Shown here: one piece after another, positions 32,976 to 44,099 of the stretch
How the letters are laid out: each line of letters opens with the position of its first letter
Numbering within the stretch: the first letter of the stretch is position 1
Origin: Lutjanus erythropterus
Taxonomy: Eukaryota; Chordata; Actinopteri; Lutjaniformes; Lutjanidae
Reading direction: 5' to 3'
Assembly (NCBI GenBank): GCA_020091685.1
Contig: CM034610.1
Coordinates: 8,848,948 to 8,912,947 of the forward strand
Length of the DNA: 64,000 bases
Notes under the pieces: generated by a model
Told to the model about the DNA's origin: nothing
The model's input: only the letters and a program-made list of their open reading frames with translations
Databases searched by the model: none
Made by a program: the position numbers and the translations under genes

Positions 32976-34102
32976 GACCCACAAGTCTCTAAAGTCTGTA
33001 AGTGCTCAGTAGACACGGATGTCCCAGCTTTTATTGCTAGAAATGGATGGAAACATTTGGAGAGTTTAAAAAAGCCCTCCATTGCCAAACCTATCCAAAG
33101 TCTGTAGAGCTGCCCTTAATATTGGGGCACTGACTTGTAGGTGTTGTGTCCTAAATACTGATTAGAAAGGCGGGAGAGCACTGTTTCAGGTAAGGTGTGC
33201 ACTTGAAAAAATGTAAGTCATGCTGTAGGTCTGTTAGTGGCTGTTCTTGCATTTAGAACTCCCCAGGCAAGGTGGCGAGATCTCTGAGATTGTCTTGACT
33301 GGATTGAACAGTTGGGCCATTGGATGATGCCATCATCCATCACCAGTGGCTGACTGTAATCGGCCACTGAGCCCTCTACCATCGTAACATCCCTTTAAAC
33401 TGATAAATATAAAGTGTCAGCCAGGAATGCAAAGAAGAATGTGTTTATTGTAATAATTATTGTAGCACTTTTCACTTGATTTACTAAAGGAAAAACAGCA
33501 ATACGCAGTCTTTACATATAGTGTACAGAATGAAATGAGGAGATGACCTCTCTCGATTTGTTTCATTTTTCGCTCTCTCGCAATGTGTTTTTTTTCTCCC
33601 TCCTCAGCCCCCCTCTTCTTGGGCTGTTCCGTGAGATGGCTGTAAGTTTATGTAGGACTCGGTCCAGGATTTTCCTACCAGCTTTTTCTCATTAGGGTAT
33701 TGTAGAAGACTTGAGCTTGGCTGCACAGAGTGGCAACAGAAGGGGGTGGGGGTACAGAAGAAGGAGGTGGATGGAGGAGGGGGGTGGGCAAGCCATACAC
33801 TTACTCTTGCACAGCAAAATCTCATTGGGCACCCGAATCGAGTTATCTTCAACTGTCTTGCCGCGGCTGCATCTGTCCCACGTCATAGCCAATACCTCTG
33901 TCTGTCTGCTGTCTCCTCCGCCTCTCTGCTGTCCTTCACGTCTCCTTCTCCCACCTCCTCCTCCAGTCTTGCCATGCTTTCACTCCTTGGCTTCCTCAAA
34001 CACTGCTCCTCTATTGCTTTTTCACAACAAGCTGGAAGAGGACTCAGTTTTACAGTCTCTTTCCTCTCCTGTCTCCTTATTTTACACAATCCTGTTCCCA
34101 GA

Positions 34103-34992
34103 GGTGGGAAGTAACTAAGTACAAATATTTTTTTACTGCGCTTAAGTACAGTTTTCAAGTATCTGTTCTTTTCTTGAGTATTTATTTTATTGACATTTTA
34201 CTTTTACTCCCTACATTTTAAAACAGATCTCTATATGCTCCGTACTTCAGTTTTAAAGCATTTAAGGTGAATTTTTGATTTTTTTGATTTTTTATTGTTA
34301 TTGCGTGCCGCCTTCCCTTCACCATACATCATAACATCTAGACTGATTTCAGCCTAAATGGACGCCACAATAAGACAGAGATAAGATGATTCCTTGACAC
34401 ATCAGTGCATATCAGACACAATAGATGTAACAAGGCAAAAAGAGGCAATGACAAAAAACAATGTAACAAGATGAAGAAGACATAATGACAAAAAATTCAT
34501 AACAAGACAAAAAATGACATAAAATGAAATACAACATAACAAGACGAAAAATGCCACAAAAAATGTAACAAAATGAAAAAGACAAACCAAACAAAAAATG
34601 ATGTAAAGAAACCATAAAGACATAACAATATAAAAAATTATATAACTAGACGAGAAATGGTTTAAACGCCATAAAAATGTAAAAGACCTAACAAGACATA
34701 ACAAAACGCAAAATGATGTAACGGCAGATCAAGATGTAACAATAAGAAAAATGAGATATAGACAAGAAAAGGGACATAACAAGACAAAAGATGTAACTGA
34801 CGAAATCAACGTAAAAGTTGTAACAAGATTAAATAGAGAGAGACGGAGACTCGACCGCAGAGCAAAGGTGAGGCCCATTAGCTTTGCACAGAAACCGTCA
34901 GTAACCTGAAGCTGAATCATTGCTTATACTTTACACAAGTATCTGTACTTTTCCTTGAGTAAAGAATGTTTGTACTTTTGCCATCTCAACCT
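34103..34992. repeat. dispersed 'AAGTAC' repeat, copy 2, with A-rich internal array
   Basis: Begins GAGGTGGGAAGTAACTAAG and ends GTACTTTTGCCATCTC, whose reverse complement GAGATGGCAAAAGTAC gives a TIR-like match. The outer 300 bases match copy 1. From about 34430 to 34840 it holds a degenerate array of AACAAGACAAAAAATG and ATGACATAACAAGA words, about 20 bases each. The start resembles an extremely common teleost interspersed repeat. Confidence 0.65.
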
Positions 34993-37424
34993 GCTCCACC
35001 TCCTGCTCATAGGCCCTCTGATAACTACCCCCCCCCAACCTGACAGATAAGCTAGTGAGCAGCACAGGGGGGTGCCATGTCTGACAGAAGTCCTCTTTTT
35101 AGGCTGTGTTACCAACTAGGGACTCAGGTGGCTTTGACACACACCAGATCTGACCACTGGCCTTATCACGGCACCAACACGCACACACTTCTCAAAAAGA
35201 AAAAAAAAAAAATGTGGGGCGTCAAATCAGTCGACTGTCAAATCCGCCTGCTGCGGAGTTGCCAGCATTGTCAATAATTCAGACACATGCAGACGTGTAC
35301 AGAAATACATCTTTCTTGTCACTCTGCACTTTTTCGTCCCTCCCTCCGCCTCTGTCCTCCGCCCTCTCCGTCTCTGTATCTCTATCTCGATCGCTCTCTG
35401 TCAAGTCATCAGGACACTAATCAGGATTTTCCCGCAGCAGGACTGGCGAGTCTGGTGAAGGAGCGAGAAAAAAAAAAGGAGAGATGTCTTATTATAGATA
35501 ACAAACGAGGGATATAAATACCCCTGGGGGTGGGAAGCTTATATAAGAGTCATGATATGTCCGTTGGCCTCTCAGCCAGGCTGTGTGTGCCTGTCCATAG
35601 CCTTGTTCATCTACAGCTCCCGTAGGTCTGTTGCTTTAATAAATCCCTTCCATTAATGTAAATGCAATATATTACACGGCTTAATCATACAGCAGCAAAT
35701 TGCACGATAGTCACTCACTCAATTAGCGTTGTGGTCCCATAATGTGCCCGAAGCTCGCTGCAGTGCTCAGCATAACATGTGTGCAGTAAGCCTGGTTTGT
35801 TCCAATTAATACAGACACAGTAGAGGCTGAGTGCAAGTTAATGAACTTTACCAGCCATGTCTGCACAGTGGGCTGACCACCAGAGGGGACGTGTGTGTGT
35901 TTGTGTGTATTATCATGTGTGTTTTCAGTCATTACGGATGTCTGTTGTGACTAATCCCCCTGTGGTGTGTGTAATTAAAAAAATGGCCCACAGAAGGAAG
36001 GAGGCACTCTTTTTTTTTTTTTTAATCGTGGCCGTGTATCGATGAACACGTGGGCTGTGTGTGTGCATGAGTGAGTGCTCGGTGAGTGCTTTTGACCACT
36101 CGCTGAATTTCTCCCCTGAAAAGAGATTGTCCAATTATAGCTTAGAAACTGTGAGTACTAAAGGCACTGCAGGTCTGTCAAGCTTTCTCCACATGTTAAA
36201 GCATCAGAGCTGTAGAGAGAAAGATACTTCATATGAAGAGTTAATGTGTGAAGTCGGCAACCCAGTCTTAAAATGAGAAACTATCAGTTTGATATTCCCT
36301 AGAGTGCTCATTAAAAAAATAATCAAATGATTTATGAAAATAAATTAAATCTGGGATATCTGTTTTTGCAAATGAATCCTTCATATTTTTTTTCACATTT
36401 CTAAACCCAAAAATACAAGAGCGAAAGTATAAGAAACGCAGGGTGTTTATGTACTCTAACGTAAGCTTCAAATGTTAGCATGTCCGGCTAATCACTACCT
36501 ACAGTAGCAACCCCAGCTCTCCTTCCAAGACCATTGAACTATTCATACATTTATATTGTGGAGTTAAAAGAAAAGGTAAAAAAACCCCTTCATGATAGCA
36601 AACTGTAGCTTATAGGGTGTTTTCATGGCGCATCATCATTCTGGAGGTCGGCCATGTTGGCATTGCTGACCATAATCAATGCGCCTAAACTCGCAACTCG
36701 CACCCCTTCCCTGTTGGTAATCACAACCTTGCGTAAAAGTGGAAAATGGCTGAAAGCGCAGAGTTCACAAGTTCTTTCAGGTTCCATTCGAATGCAGCAA
36801 TTGTTGCTCAGAATGGTCAATTTTGATCAACCATACAATATAAGCTTGTAAGAATAACAAAGTAGTTTCTCACCAACTGACTTCTTTAATAAGTTGTTTG
36901 AAGGACATTTTGTTTATATGGCAGATCAGCATTTTGATCCAAAAAGTTGTACGTGTAGATTAGACTAGAAATCCTTAAAGTCTTAAATATTTACTTAAAT
37001 GTCCATTCCATGATACACTCATCACTAATGAACTGAGAGTGTGCTTCCCTCACCAGCCACAAACAGCCATGTGACATCTTCAGCTGTGCATGGGCTCGGA
37101 GGAAAAACAGTGCAGTTCGGGACAGGAAATGTAAGGAAAAATTGTCAGGCTGTCATTCAAAGATGAAGGAGCCAGCTCTTACGGATCTACACCTCCTTTG
37201 TTTCTCAAAATATCGCGTCCTCCTTTTTCCTCCTGCCCCGAGTTTACAAGTAAGAACTCTGACTTTGAGTGGCTTTACATGGTACTTTTTCTGGTAGAAG
37301 GTTGGAAACGTTGCTTCATCTCAACTAAGCAACTTGGTGCTGTTTTTCCATTTCAGCGTCTCCTACAACTGGTGAGGATGTTGACTTTTTGCCGGGGGCA
37401 TGTTAGCTTTACAATCAGATAATG
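34993..37424. other. intron sequence, nothing recognised
   Basis: Contains a C10 run with flanking homopolymers near 35030 and an A12 run near 35200, a T-run near 36010, and otherwise unique AT-rich DNA. No gene, array or clear element ends. Confidence 0.4.
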
Positions 37425-37880
37425 TACTTGTATAGCCGTCAAGTGCATAATTAAGACTCTCTCTCCTATTTTTAAAGTCACATTAAACTTTAAACAGTCA
37501 GGTGGAGACAGAGTTTTCAGCAAAGCTGTGGCGCTAACGTTAGCTCAGTTAACTAGCTAGCTACAGCCAGCAACAGTCGTCATTCCAGCTGTAAAATTGA
37601 TGATCACCAGATAGAAATGAGAATCCTGTTTTTGTCTACTTCTTTGAGAGAAGTCTGATCTTATATTTTAATGATATGACGTATTTGTGTAGTCATCAAG
37701 CTCATTATTAAGACCCTTTTACTGGATTCCTACTTTAAAATGAATGAAGTAACTAGTAACTAGTAGTAACTAGCTAGCTACAGCTAGCAGCAGTTGTCAT
37801 TTCAGCTGGAAAATTGATGGTCATCAACTAAAAATGAGAAGCCAGCTTTTGTCTAGCTCTTTGAGACATCAAGGACTGAT
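37425..37880 (+). repeat. tandem direct duplication, two units of about 220-255 bp
   Basis: Unit 1 (37425-37665) and unit 2 (37680-37880) share in order TAGCCGTCAAG/TAGTCATCAAG, ATTAAGAC, CTAGCTAGCTACAGC, GTCATTCCAGCTG/GTCATTTCAGCTG, AAAATTGATG and TTTGTCTA followed by CTTTGAGA. The ctacagc landmarks are 217 bases apart. Confidence 0.75.
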
Positions 37881-38294
37881 TGTTTTGTTACTAAGAATTA
37901 TAAATCTTCCTCCATTATTGCTGTAAACTGTATGCACAGCGTGAGAACCAAAGTCTTATACAATCATAACTGAAGGGGATGCAAGGCATAATGAGCAGTC
38001 AATCATCTTTGTACAGTAGTATGACCACAGGCCTTTCATGCAACACTTTAGTGTACTATAAATGTGGGTTAAGTGTGTATGCAGTGTATGTGCCATAATT
38101 GGGTGTGGTGTTGGCTTGTGTGCAGCTAATGTATGTTAGAGTGTGTGTGTTTGTGTGTGTGTTATCTGTGTTCTCATTTCTGTCATATTGTAATTACTCC
38201 GCTTCACTTCAGTGCCCTTTCACTGCGATCCGTTTTGCTCTGGCAGTGGCACTGACATGACAATAGACACACAAACACACATACACATACATAA

Positions 38295-38322
38295 ACACAC
38301 ACACACACACACACACACACAC
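38295..38322. repeat. (AC)14 microsatellite
   Basis: Uninterrupted AC run of 28 bases, opposite in strand to most TG runs here. Confidence 0.95.
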
Positions 38323-39202
38323 TACTGGGTTCTCTCCCTTTGGCTCTTGGCCCAAATCACTGTGACATTTACAGTTTCGCAGCCATTAGAGCTTAATGTC
38401 CCAGGGGTGACTGTGTGATAGTGGCTGCTCCAGAATCAGATCGCAGCATTTTTTGAGGGCGCCGAGCCTCAGCATCCCTCTAACTGCTACACCTGCGCCG
38501 GGATCAGCTGAGGAGGGAATGGGATGAAGTCCCAGGAGCCTGAGGCTTACCAGATTTAAAGGTGGCTACAAGGTCAGGTGGAACAGGTGTAATCTGTTAG
38601 ACTAATGTCACAGATGAGTGCATTAGCACCTGATGATGGAGTCATCCTTCTGACGGGGCTCAACAGCAGCTGGGATTTATACAGTTGTTAAGTGAATTTT
38701 ATGTGAGCCTTGGAAATAAGATATAGATTTGTATGTGGCTTTTTTTGGGGTGCAGCTGCCTTATTTAATGTCAGAAAAATTGAAAAAATGTATTAAATAA
38801 GTTCATTTTAGTATTATTTGTACTTTTAGTTCATCTAAAGAGGATCACAAAAGATCTTCCGGTAAAGATGTAATATGTAAGAATTCGTAACGAAAACAAT
38901 TAGGTGGGAAATATCACCACTAACTACTGCTAACTGTAGCTGCTGTTGGCTAGATGGCCCAATTAGCTGTGCAGCTAGTAGTCCTGTTAACTGACTTAAG
39001 TTTAGAAGGCCTGAACTGCACCATCAGTCTGTCACCTCTTGAGTGAGCTGGCTGGTTAGCATGCTAACTTTAATAGATATCTCTGCCACACAAGACAGAC
39101 ATCTATGACATAATGTCAAAACTCTTATTTCTTCGCATTCTCTTGATACGTTTAGTTATTTCATGAAAATTTTAAACTAAAATAATTTTATATTGTATCT
39201 TA

Positions 39203-39606
39203 AAAGGTACACTTCACCTCAAGATCAAAAGTGTATATGTTTCACCTGGCCTGTAGTACTTTTTATCAATCTAGATTTTATCAGTGTGAGCGGCAGTGTT
39301 TTCTTTCTATTAGAAAGAAAGTTCTATTAGATTCTGCTGCAGTAAGAAAATTCTGCTCACACCAAGGTCTGGAATATTTTAAGCAGCTGGGTCATGATTT
39401 TAGGAAAGAAACATTTATTGGGGTGCTTTGATCACCACAGGACTGCCATTTAGTCACGTTATATTGGAGAGAATGCAGACATTTCTATGGCCAATATCTC
39501 CAAAACGTGTCGACTTGCTCCAAAAAAAAAAAATCTAGATGGATAAATAGCACTACAGGCCAGGGGGAAAATACACATTTGATTTTGCAGCGAACTGTCC
39601 CTTTAA
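39203..39606. mobile_element. palindromic MITE family A, copy 3
   Basis: Left end AAAGGTACACTTCACCTC and right end GCGAACTGTCCCTTTA are diverged inverted repeats. CCTGTAGTACTTTTTATCAA and GCACTACAGGCCAG occupy the same positions as in the copies at 19.6 and 28.4 kb. The A-run at 39522-39533 interrupts the right arm. Confidence 0.8.
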
Positions 39607-40671
39607 GTACACATGCAAGTACTGAGAAAGGAGTTTGATGAGAAAGCAGAAAAAGCACAGGTGTAATTAATAAGACTAATAGTGGTTGAACTCATTTAGG
39701 TGTTCCAGTTTCAGGCCCTGGTGGTGTGCACGCTGGTTCACTGGTATGGCTTACTGGGGCACAGAAATGGAACAGAGCCACCCTTATCTTTTTTAATTAC
39801 AGCTGTGCTTTAACTGCTGTGACAAGTCAACGTGTCAGCCTTTACAAAGGTCTTATGAATTTTCAATAAATCAGCAAGTTAGGAATATGAAAGCAAAATT
39901 CGAGCAGGACATCAGGTTGTGAGAGAAAGACAGCAAGGCCTTCATAGAGTTTTCAGGGCATTCACAACAGCACAAGTGTTTGTGTCTACTCTGGATGATT
40001 AGACCTGTTTTTAGGCCTGTTTAATTCAGAGCACGGACATTTTCCTGAAGTCACCAAACTCCATATACTTACAAGATTAGTCAGATATTTTGGGAAAGAC
40101 GCTTACTTGTTTGTACGGTAACTATGAAGCCGGAGCCAGCAGACGGTAAACAGGAGACAGCTCCTCTGGCTCTGTCCAAAGGTACTTGTAACAAAATTTG
40201 CCAAACAGCACCTCTGCAGCTCAAATCAACAGATTATATCTCATTATTTTTCCCCTGGAATCCGGGAATGTACATACTCACTGAAATCACTGTGCCTGGC
40301 CAAGAAATAATCCGGCACATAGCCTTTTCTGCGACACAGTTGTTTTTACATTTTGTTTTTTCAAGTTTTGGAGCCGGGCTAACTGTTTCAACCTGTTTCT
40401 ACTTATTCTGCTAAGCTAACCTAGCCATGTTAGCTTCACATTTATGATATATTATTCTTCTAAGTCTTGGCAACAAAGTGAATTTATATATATCCCAATA
40501 TATCAAACTATTTCTTTAGCCTCATTCTAAAAACAAGCTAAAAGCAAAACATTGATATTTCATCATCTAAAGTTTGTACAGCAAAGCGTGTTAGCAGGCA
40601 CTTGCCTATTTACACGAGAGTTAAAAGACACGAAGCAACATTAACATTTATTTAGTCAACCTGGCAAATCT

Positions 40672-41140
40672 AAGTCCAATGTTCACTCTCCTTTCAACTC
40701 GAAGAAAATATCAAGAAAAACATACAAGAAAAACATCTGGCTCTTTAGCTGCTACATACTCAACTTTGTTACCCAGCTAGCTGCTAACTTTGTCTGCCTG
40801 CCCTTTAAGCTGGTATTCTGCTGTGCGAGGATCCGCTGGGGTCTGTGCGACGTAAATTTTGTAGGGGATGTATGTGTAGTCTTTGTGGGGACATCTGTGT
40901 ACCCGCACATTTGTTGTGATGGTACAGACCTGGCCATTGACTTATTCTTGCAGCCACTGCAGATGCTGATCTACTGCACATGTGTGGAACACATTTTTTG
41001 GACAAGTGGACTCCTCAAAGTAGTATAAACAGGACTAATAGGCATCCATTGGGGCTGCAGCCCATGTGTACGGGTCCAGCATTATAACAGATCTCTTAGT
41101 GCTGGGCAGGTAGCGTATGGTCGCTATATCAGAGCTTTTT
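40672..41140 (+). repeat. dispersed 'AACATCTGGCTCTTTA' repeat, copy 3, interrupted
   Basis: Left part CCAATGTTCACTCTCCTTTC ... AACATCTGGCTCTTTAGCTG ... GCTAACTTTGTCTGCC ends near 40810. The family's next block, GTGCTGGGCAGGTAGCGTA, resumes only at about 41100. About 280 bases between have no counterpart in the copies at 24.67 and 26.26 kb and are a probable insertion. Confidence 0.55.
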
Positions 41141-42262
41141 TTTTTTTTTTTGCCAAAAACAGTAACCCACTGTGGCCAGAAATGTGGTTGATGACTGCGG
41201 TGCAACTAAATCTTTCCAGAAATTGAGCATAAATGTGCTAATATTACCATTGGTAATTAATATGAATGACCTGTTTTCACTTAAAATATAGTAATTTGAC
41301 CTTTCCTGCAATGACAAGTCAAAAAGTGCCGTGAGAAAGGTCTACTTAACATCACTTTACAGTTCAGGTTACAGTGTGTCTGTGTGCTGTAGCTTCTCCA
41401 GACAAGAAAAATCTTGTGTGTTGCTGCATGAAAAGTAATGTAGTTAGCCCAAAACTAAGCTGAGCAGGAAGGGCTAATGTTTCACTAATGCTAATGCTAG
41501 TGTTGTCCATTAAACTTCTTTGGAGACGTGATAACATAAAACCAGACTGATAAATTCAACAGTGAATATCTGAATGCGAGTCTTTAAAACAGTTGTTGTT
41601 GTTAGCATGTTGTTAGCAACCCACTTGCAATCCCTAGCGCTCTTGCAGCTCATTTAATTCAACAGCTGCTCACTACAGTACATATTCTGCTGTTTTAACC
41701 AAATAATCATCTTAACATATGTCAAGTATGTTATATAAATATATTGTAAATATAGAATAGAAAGATAGAATTCACATTATATGTCATACACTGTACTGTG
41801 TGAATACTGCTTAGCATTATTGCTTCAGGTGGAGCCATGCTAGATTAGCATCTTCATTGTGAAGTGAGAAGTAATGAAAAAAGTTGGACAAAGTAATAAA
41901 AACTATCCATATATCTCAAGAGCCCACCAGCTTCCACAAACACTCACAGAACGACAACAGCTCAATAGAATATGCCAAAAATTGACAATACCTGCATCCC
42001 ACGCAGATACAAATGATACCTAAATGCAAACAGTTTCGACCCTCTTCCTCCATCACACATATTGCATTCAGAGGCTCCCACACATTCATAAATGTGACAA
42101 TATCATTTCTGGGAGAAAAATGCATGCGCTCCACCCGAGGGTGCAGACCATCCCACATGCAGGATGAGAAAGAGAGCGAGATCTGCTTTTTGTCTTGATT
42201 AATATCTTCTCTTAGTCATCACTATATCCTCCTCCCTGTTTCCTCATTCCCACTGTTTCCCT

Positions 42263-42269
<7 letters not shown>

Positions 42270-42298
<29 letters not shown>
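42270..42298. repeat. (GT)14 microsatellite
   Basis: GT run of about 28 bases. Confidence 0.95.
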
Positions 42299-42300
<2 letters not shown>

Positions 42301-42430
42301 ATGACAAGTGTGCATACTGTTGCATACCATTATGTAAGATCTGTTCTTTATTAGTCTTCATATAGGCCCACACAGCATAACTTGCTGATATACAAGCACT
42401 GGGGAGGTCTCACTGCCCTGTTGCGTTGCG

Positions 42431-42431
<1 letters not shown>

Positions 42432-42503
<72 letters not shown>
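42432..42503. repeat. (TG)n microsatellite, interrupted
   Basis: TG run of about 70 bases broken once by TTT at 42478-42480. Lies 115 bases before the foldback element at 42618. Confidence 0.95.
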
Positions 42504-42617
42504 ACTTTTGCAATCATCCCTGGGTAACTACATACAGTTTGCAGATGTAGACTGAGAGGGAAGCCCTGTCTGGTCCCTGGAGAGGTGTGTCTGTGGGTTT
42601 TTGTGTGTTTAAACAAG

Positions 42618-43710
42618 CTACACTGTAAAAAATGAAAAAGCTGAGCAAACGTTTCAGGACAAGTTTTTCAAGATTTGAGCCCAACCCATAAGTTTTGAAA
42701 AAAAGTTTTACAAACTAATAATGTTTTGTTGAGATGATTTACTTTTCTTCTTTTATATAAACTTGAGTCTTTGAGTTTTAGAAACCCCAGAAAATGTGTA
42801 TTTCAAAAATTGTTGAGTAAACTCATTGAAGTTTAAATTACAGTCATTTAAGCATCCAAATAATGTCAAATCAGGTTTACATCTCTCTGTGAATGATTTT
42901 TAATATACAATTTTTGGGGCGTTTCTAAAACTCAAAAATTCAAGTTCATCTAAAGAAGAAAAGTAAATTATCTCAGCAAAAATATCATAGGTCAGCAAAA
43001 TTTTGTCCAGTTTATTTCAAAGCTGAAGTATTTGAGTTTAATTCAAAAATCAAAAATCTTGTGAAGTTTACTCCACATTTTAGCTATGACCAGCAGCTCT
43101 ATACATCGCTCCGTTGGCTGGTTGGACAGTCATTCCACAAAACCATCCCCACCCTCTGGCAGCCACAGTTTTCACCATAGAAGGCAAGATGGAAGTTTGG
43201 CAAGGAGGTGTGCGTGTAGGTGTTCATGCCATTTGGCTCACAAAAGGGCGTGGCAGTGGGAGTGGTCTACAGCGACAAGTCCAAATGGAATCACTGAGTC
43301 GCACAAGATTTAGTGGAAAAGTTCATCATGACCCAATGGACAGCTAAATTATCTGTTCACTTCAAATGGCAAAAGGGGGCGTGGTAGTGGGAGTGGCCTA
43401 TAACAAAAAAGTGCATAACTTTTAAATGGATTCATGTAGCATCACCAAACTCATCAACCGTTTGTCATAGACTTTTTTGGGGGGGGAGGCATCATTTGTC
43501 TCAGCAGAGTTCCAATTTCAATGGTGCAAGGTAGCCACGCCCCTAATATTTAGTCACGCCCCCTTTTCTTTTTCCATTGACGTCACTTAGACCCACTCCT
43601 GACACTTCACCCACGGAGGTCAAGTGGTTGTGTGAATGCATGCAGGTACATATGTTGCAACAGCTGGTCAAAGCTACTACAAATTGAAGCGTGTTTTTTT
43701 TACAGTGTAG
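42618..43710. mobile_element. foldback MITE with perfect 15-bp TIRs, split by a second insertion
   Basis: CTACACTGTAAAAAA (42618-42632) is perfectly inverted at 43696-43710. If the element proper starts at CACTG, it is flanked by TA on each side. Inside, TTTACTTTTCTTCTTTTATA... GAGTTTTAGAAAC (42740-42785) pairs with GTTTCTAAAACTC...GAAGAAAAGTAAA (42921-42967), so 42618 to about 43085 is a foldback. Its right arm breaks off at about 43085 and the right terminus appears only at 43693. The 600 bases between are unrelated and are read as a nested insertion. Confidence 0.75.
43085..43693. mobile_element. nested insertion carrying GGGCGTGG repeats
   Basis: Interrupts the foldback MITE near its right end. 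It contains two related blocks, AAAAGGGCGTGGCAGTGGG near 43242 and AAAAGGGGGCGTGGTAGTGG near 43373, each followed by AGTGG(T/C)CTA. CACGCCC motifs follow near 43535. I see no clear terminal repeats or coding frame; the class is unknown. Confidence 0.45.
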
Positions 43711-43785
43711 TACTGTATGTTTGTTTGTGTAGTATGTAATCCAGTGTGAGTGTGTTTACCTGGATTGATGCATTGTGTAGTTGCC

Positions 43786-43811
43786 GTGTGTGTGTGTGTG
43801 TGTGTGTGTGT
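43786..43811. repeat. (GT)13 microsatellite
   Basis: Uninterrupted GT run of 26 bases. Confidence 0.95.
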
Positions 43812-44099
43812 CAAGTATGGCTTATGTTGTGTTTTTGTCAGTCGTGGCTCAGTGGCCACATGCAGTCTATCTGAGAGTGTGTATTGTACCTTCTGATACA
43901 CACACACGCACGTTTATACACACAAGGGAGGGAGGGGAGCCTCAGCGCTCGTGGTTTCGATGTCCCTCATTAACATGCTCTGTTCAGGATTTCCTACAAG
44001 ATGTGGCTTCAAAACCAGTTCCAGACTCCTCTGTCTCTCTCCTCTTCCCTCTCCCTCCACTTCCTCCTTGCCTCTTTGTCTTTTGAAAAAGACTAGAGA

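Noticed and set aside
42410..42616. HTHTHT/VCVCVC-type open frames around TG/CA runs, here and at 20.8, 24.9, 43.7 and 59.6 kb
   Set aside because: They are translations of microsatellites.
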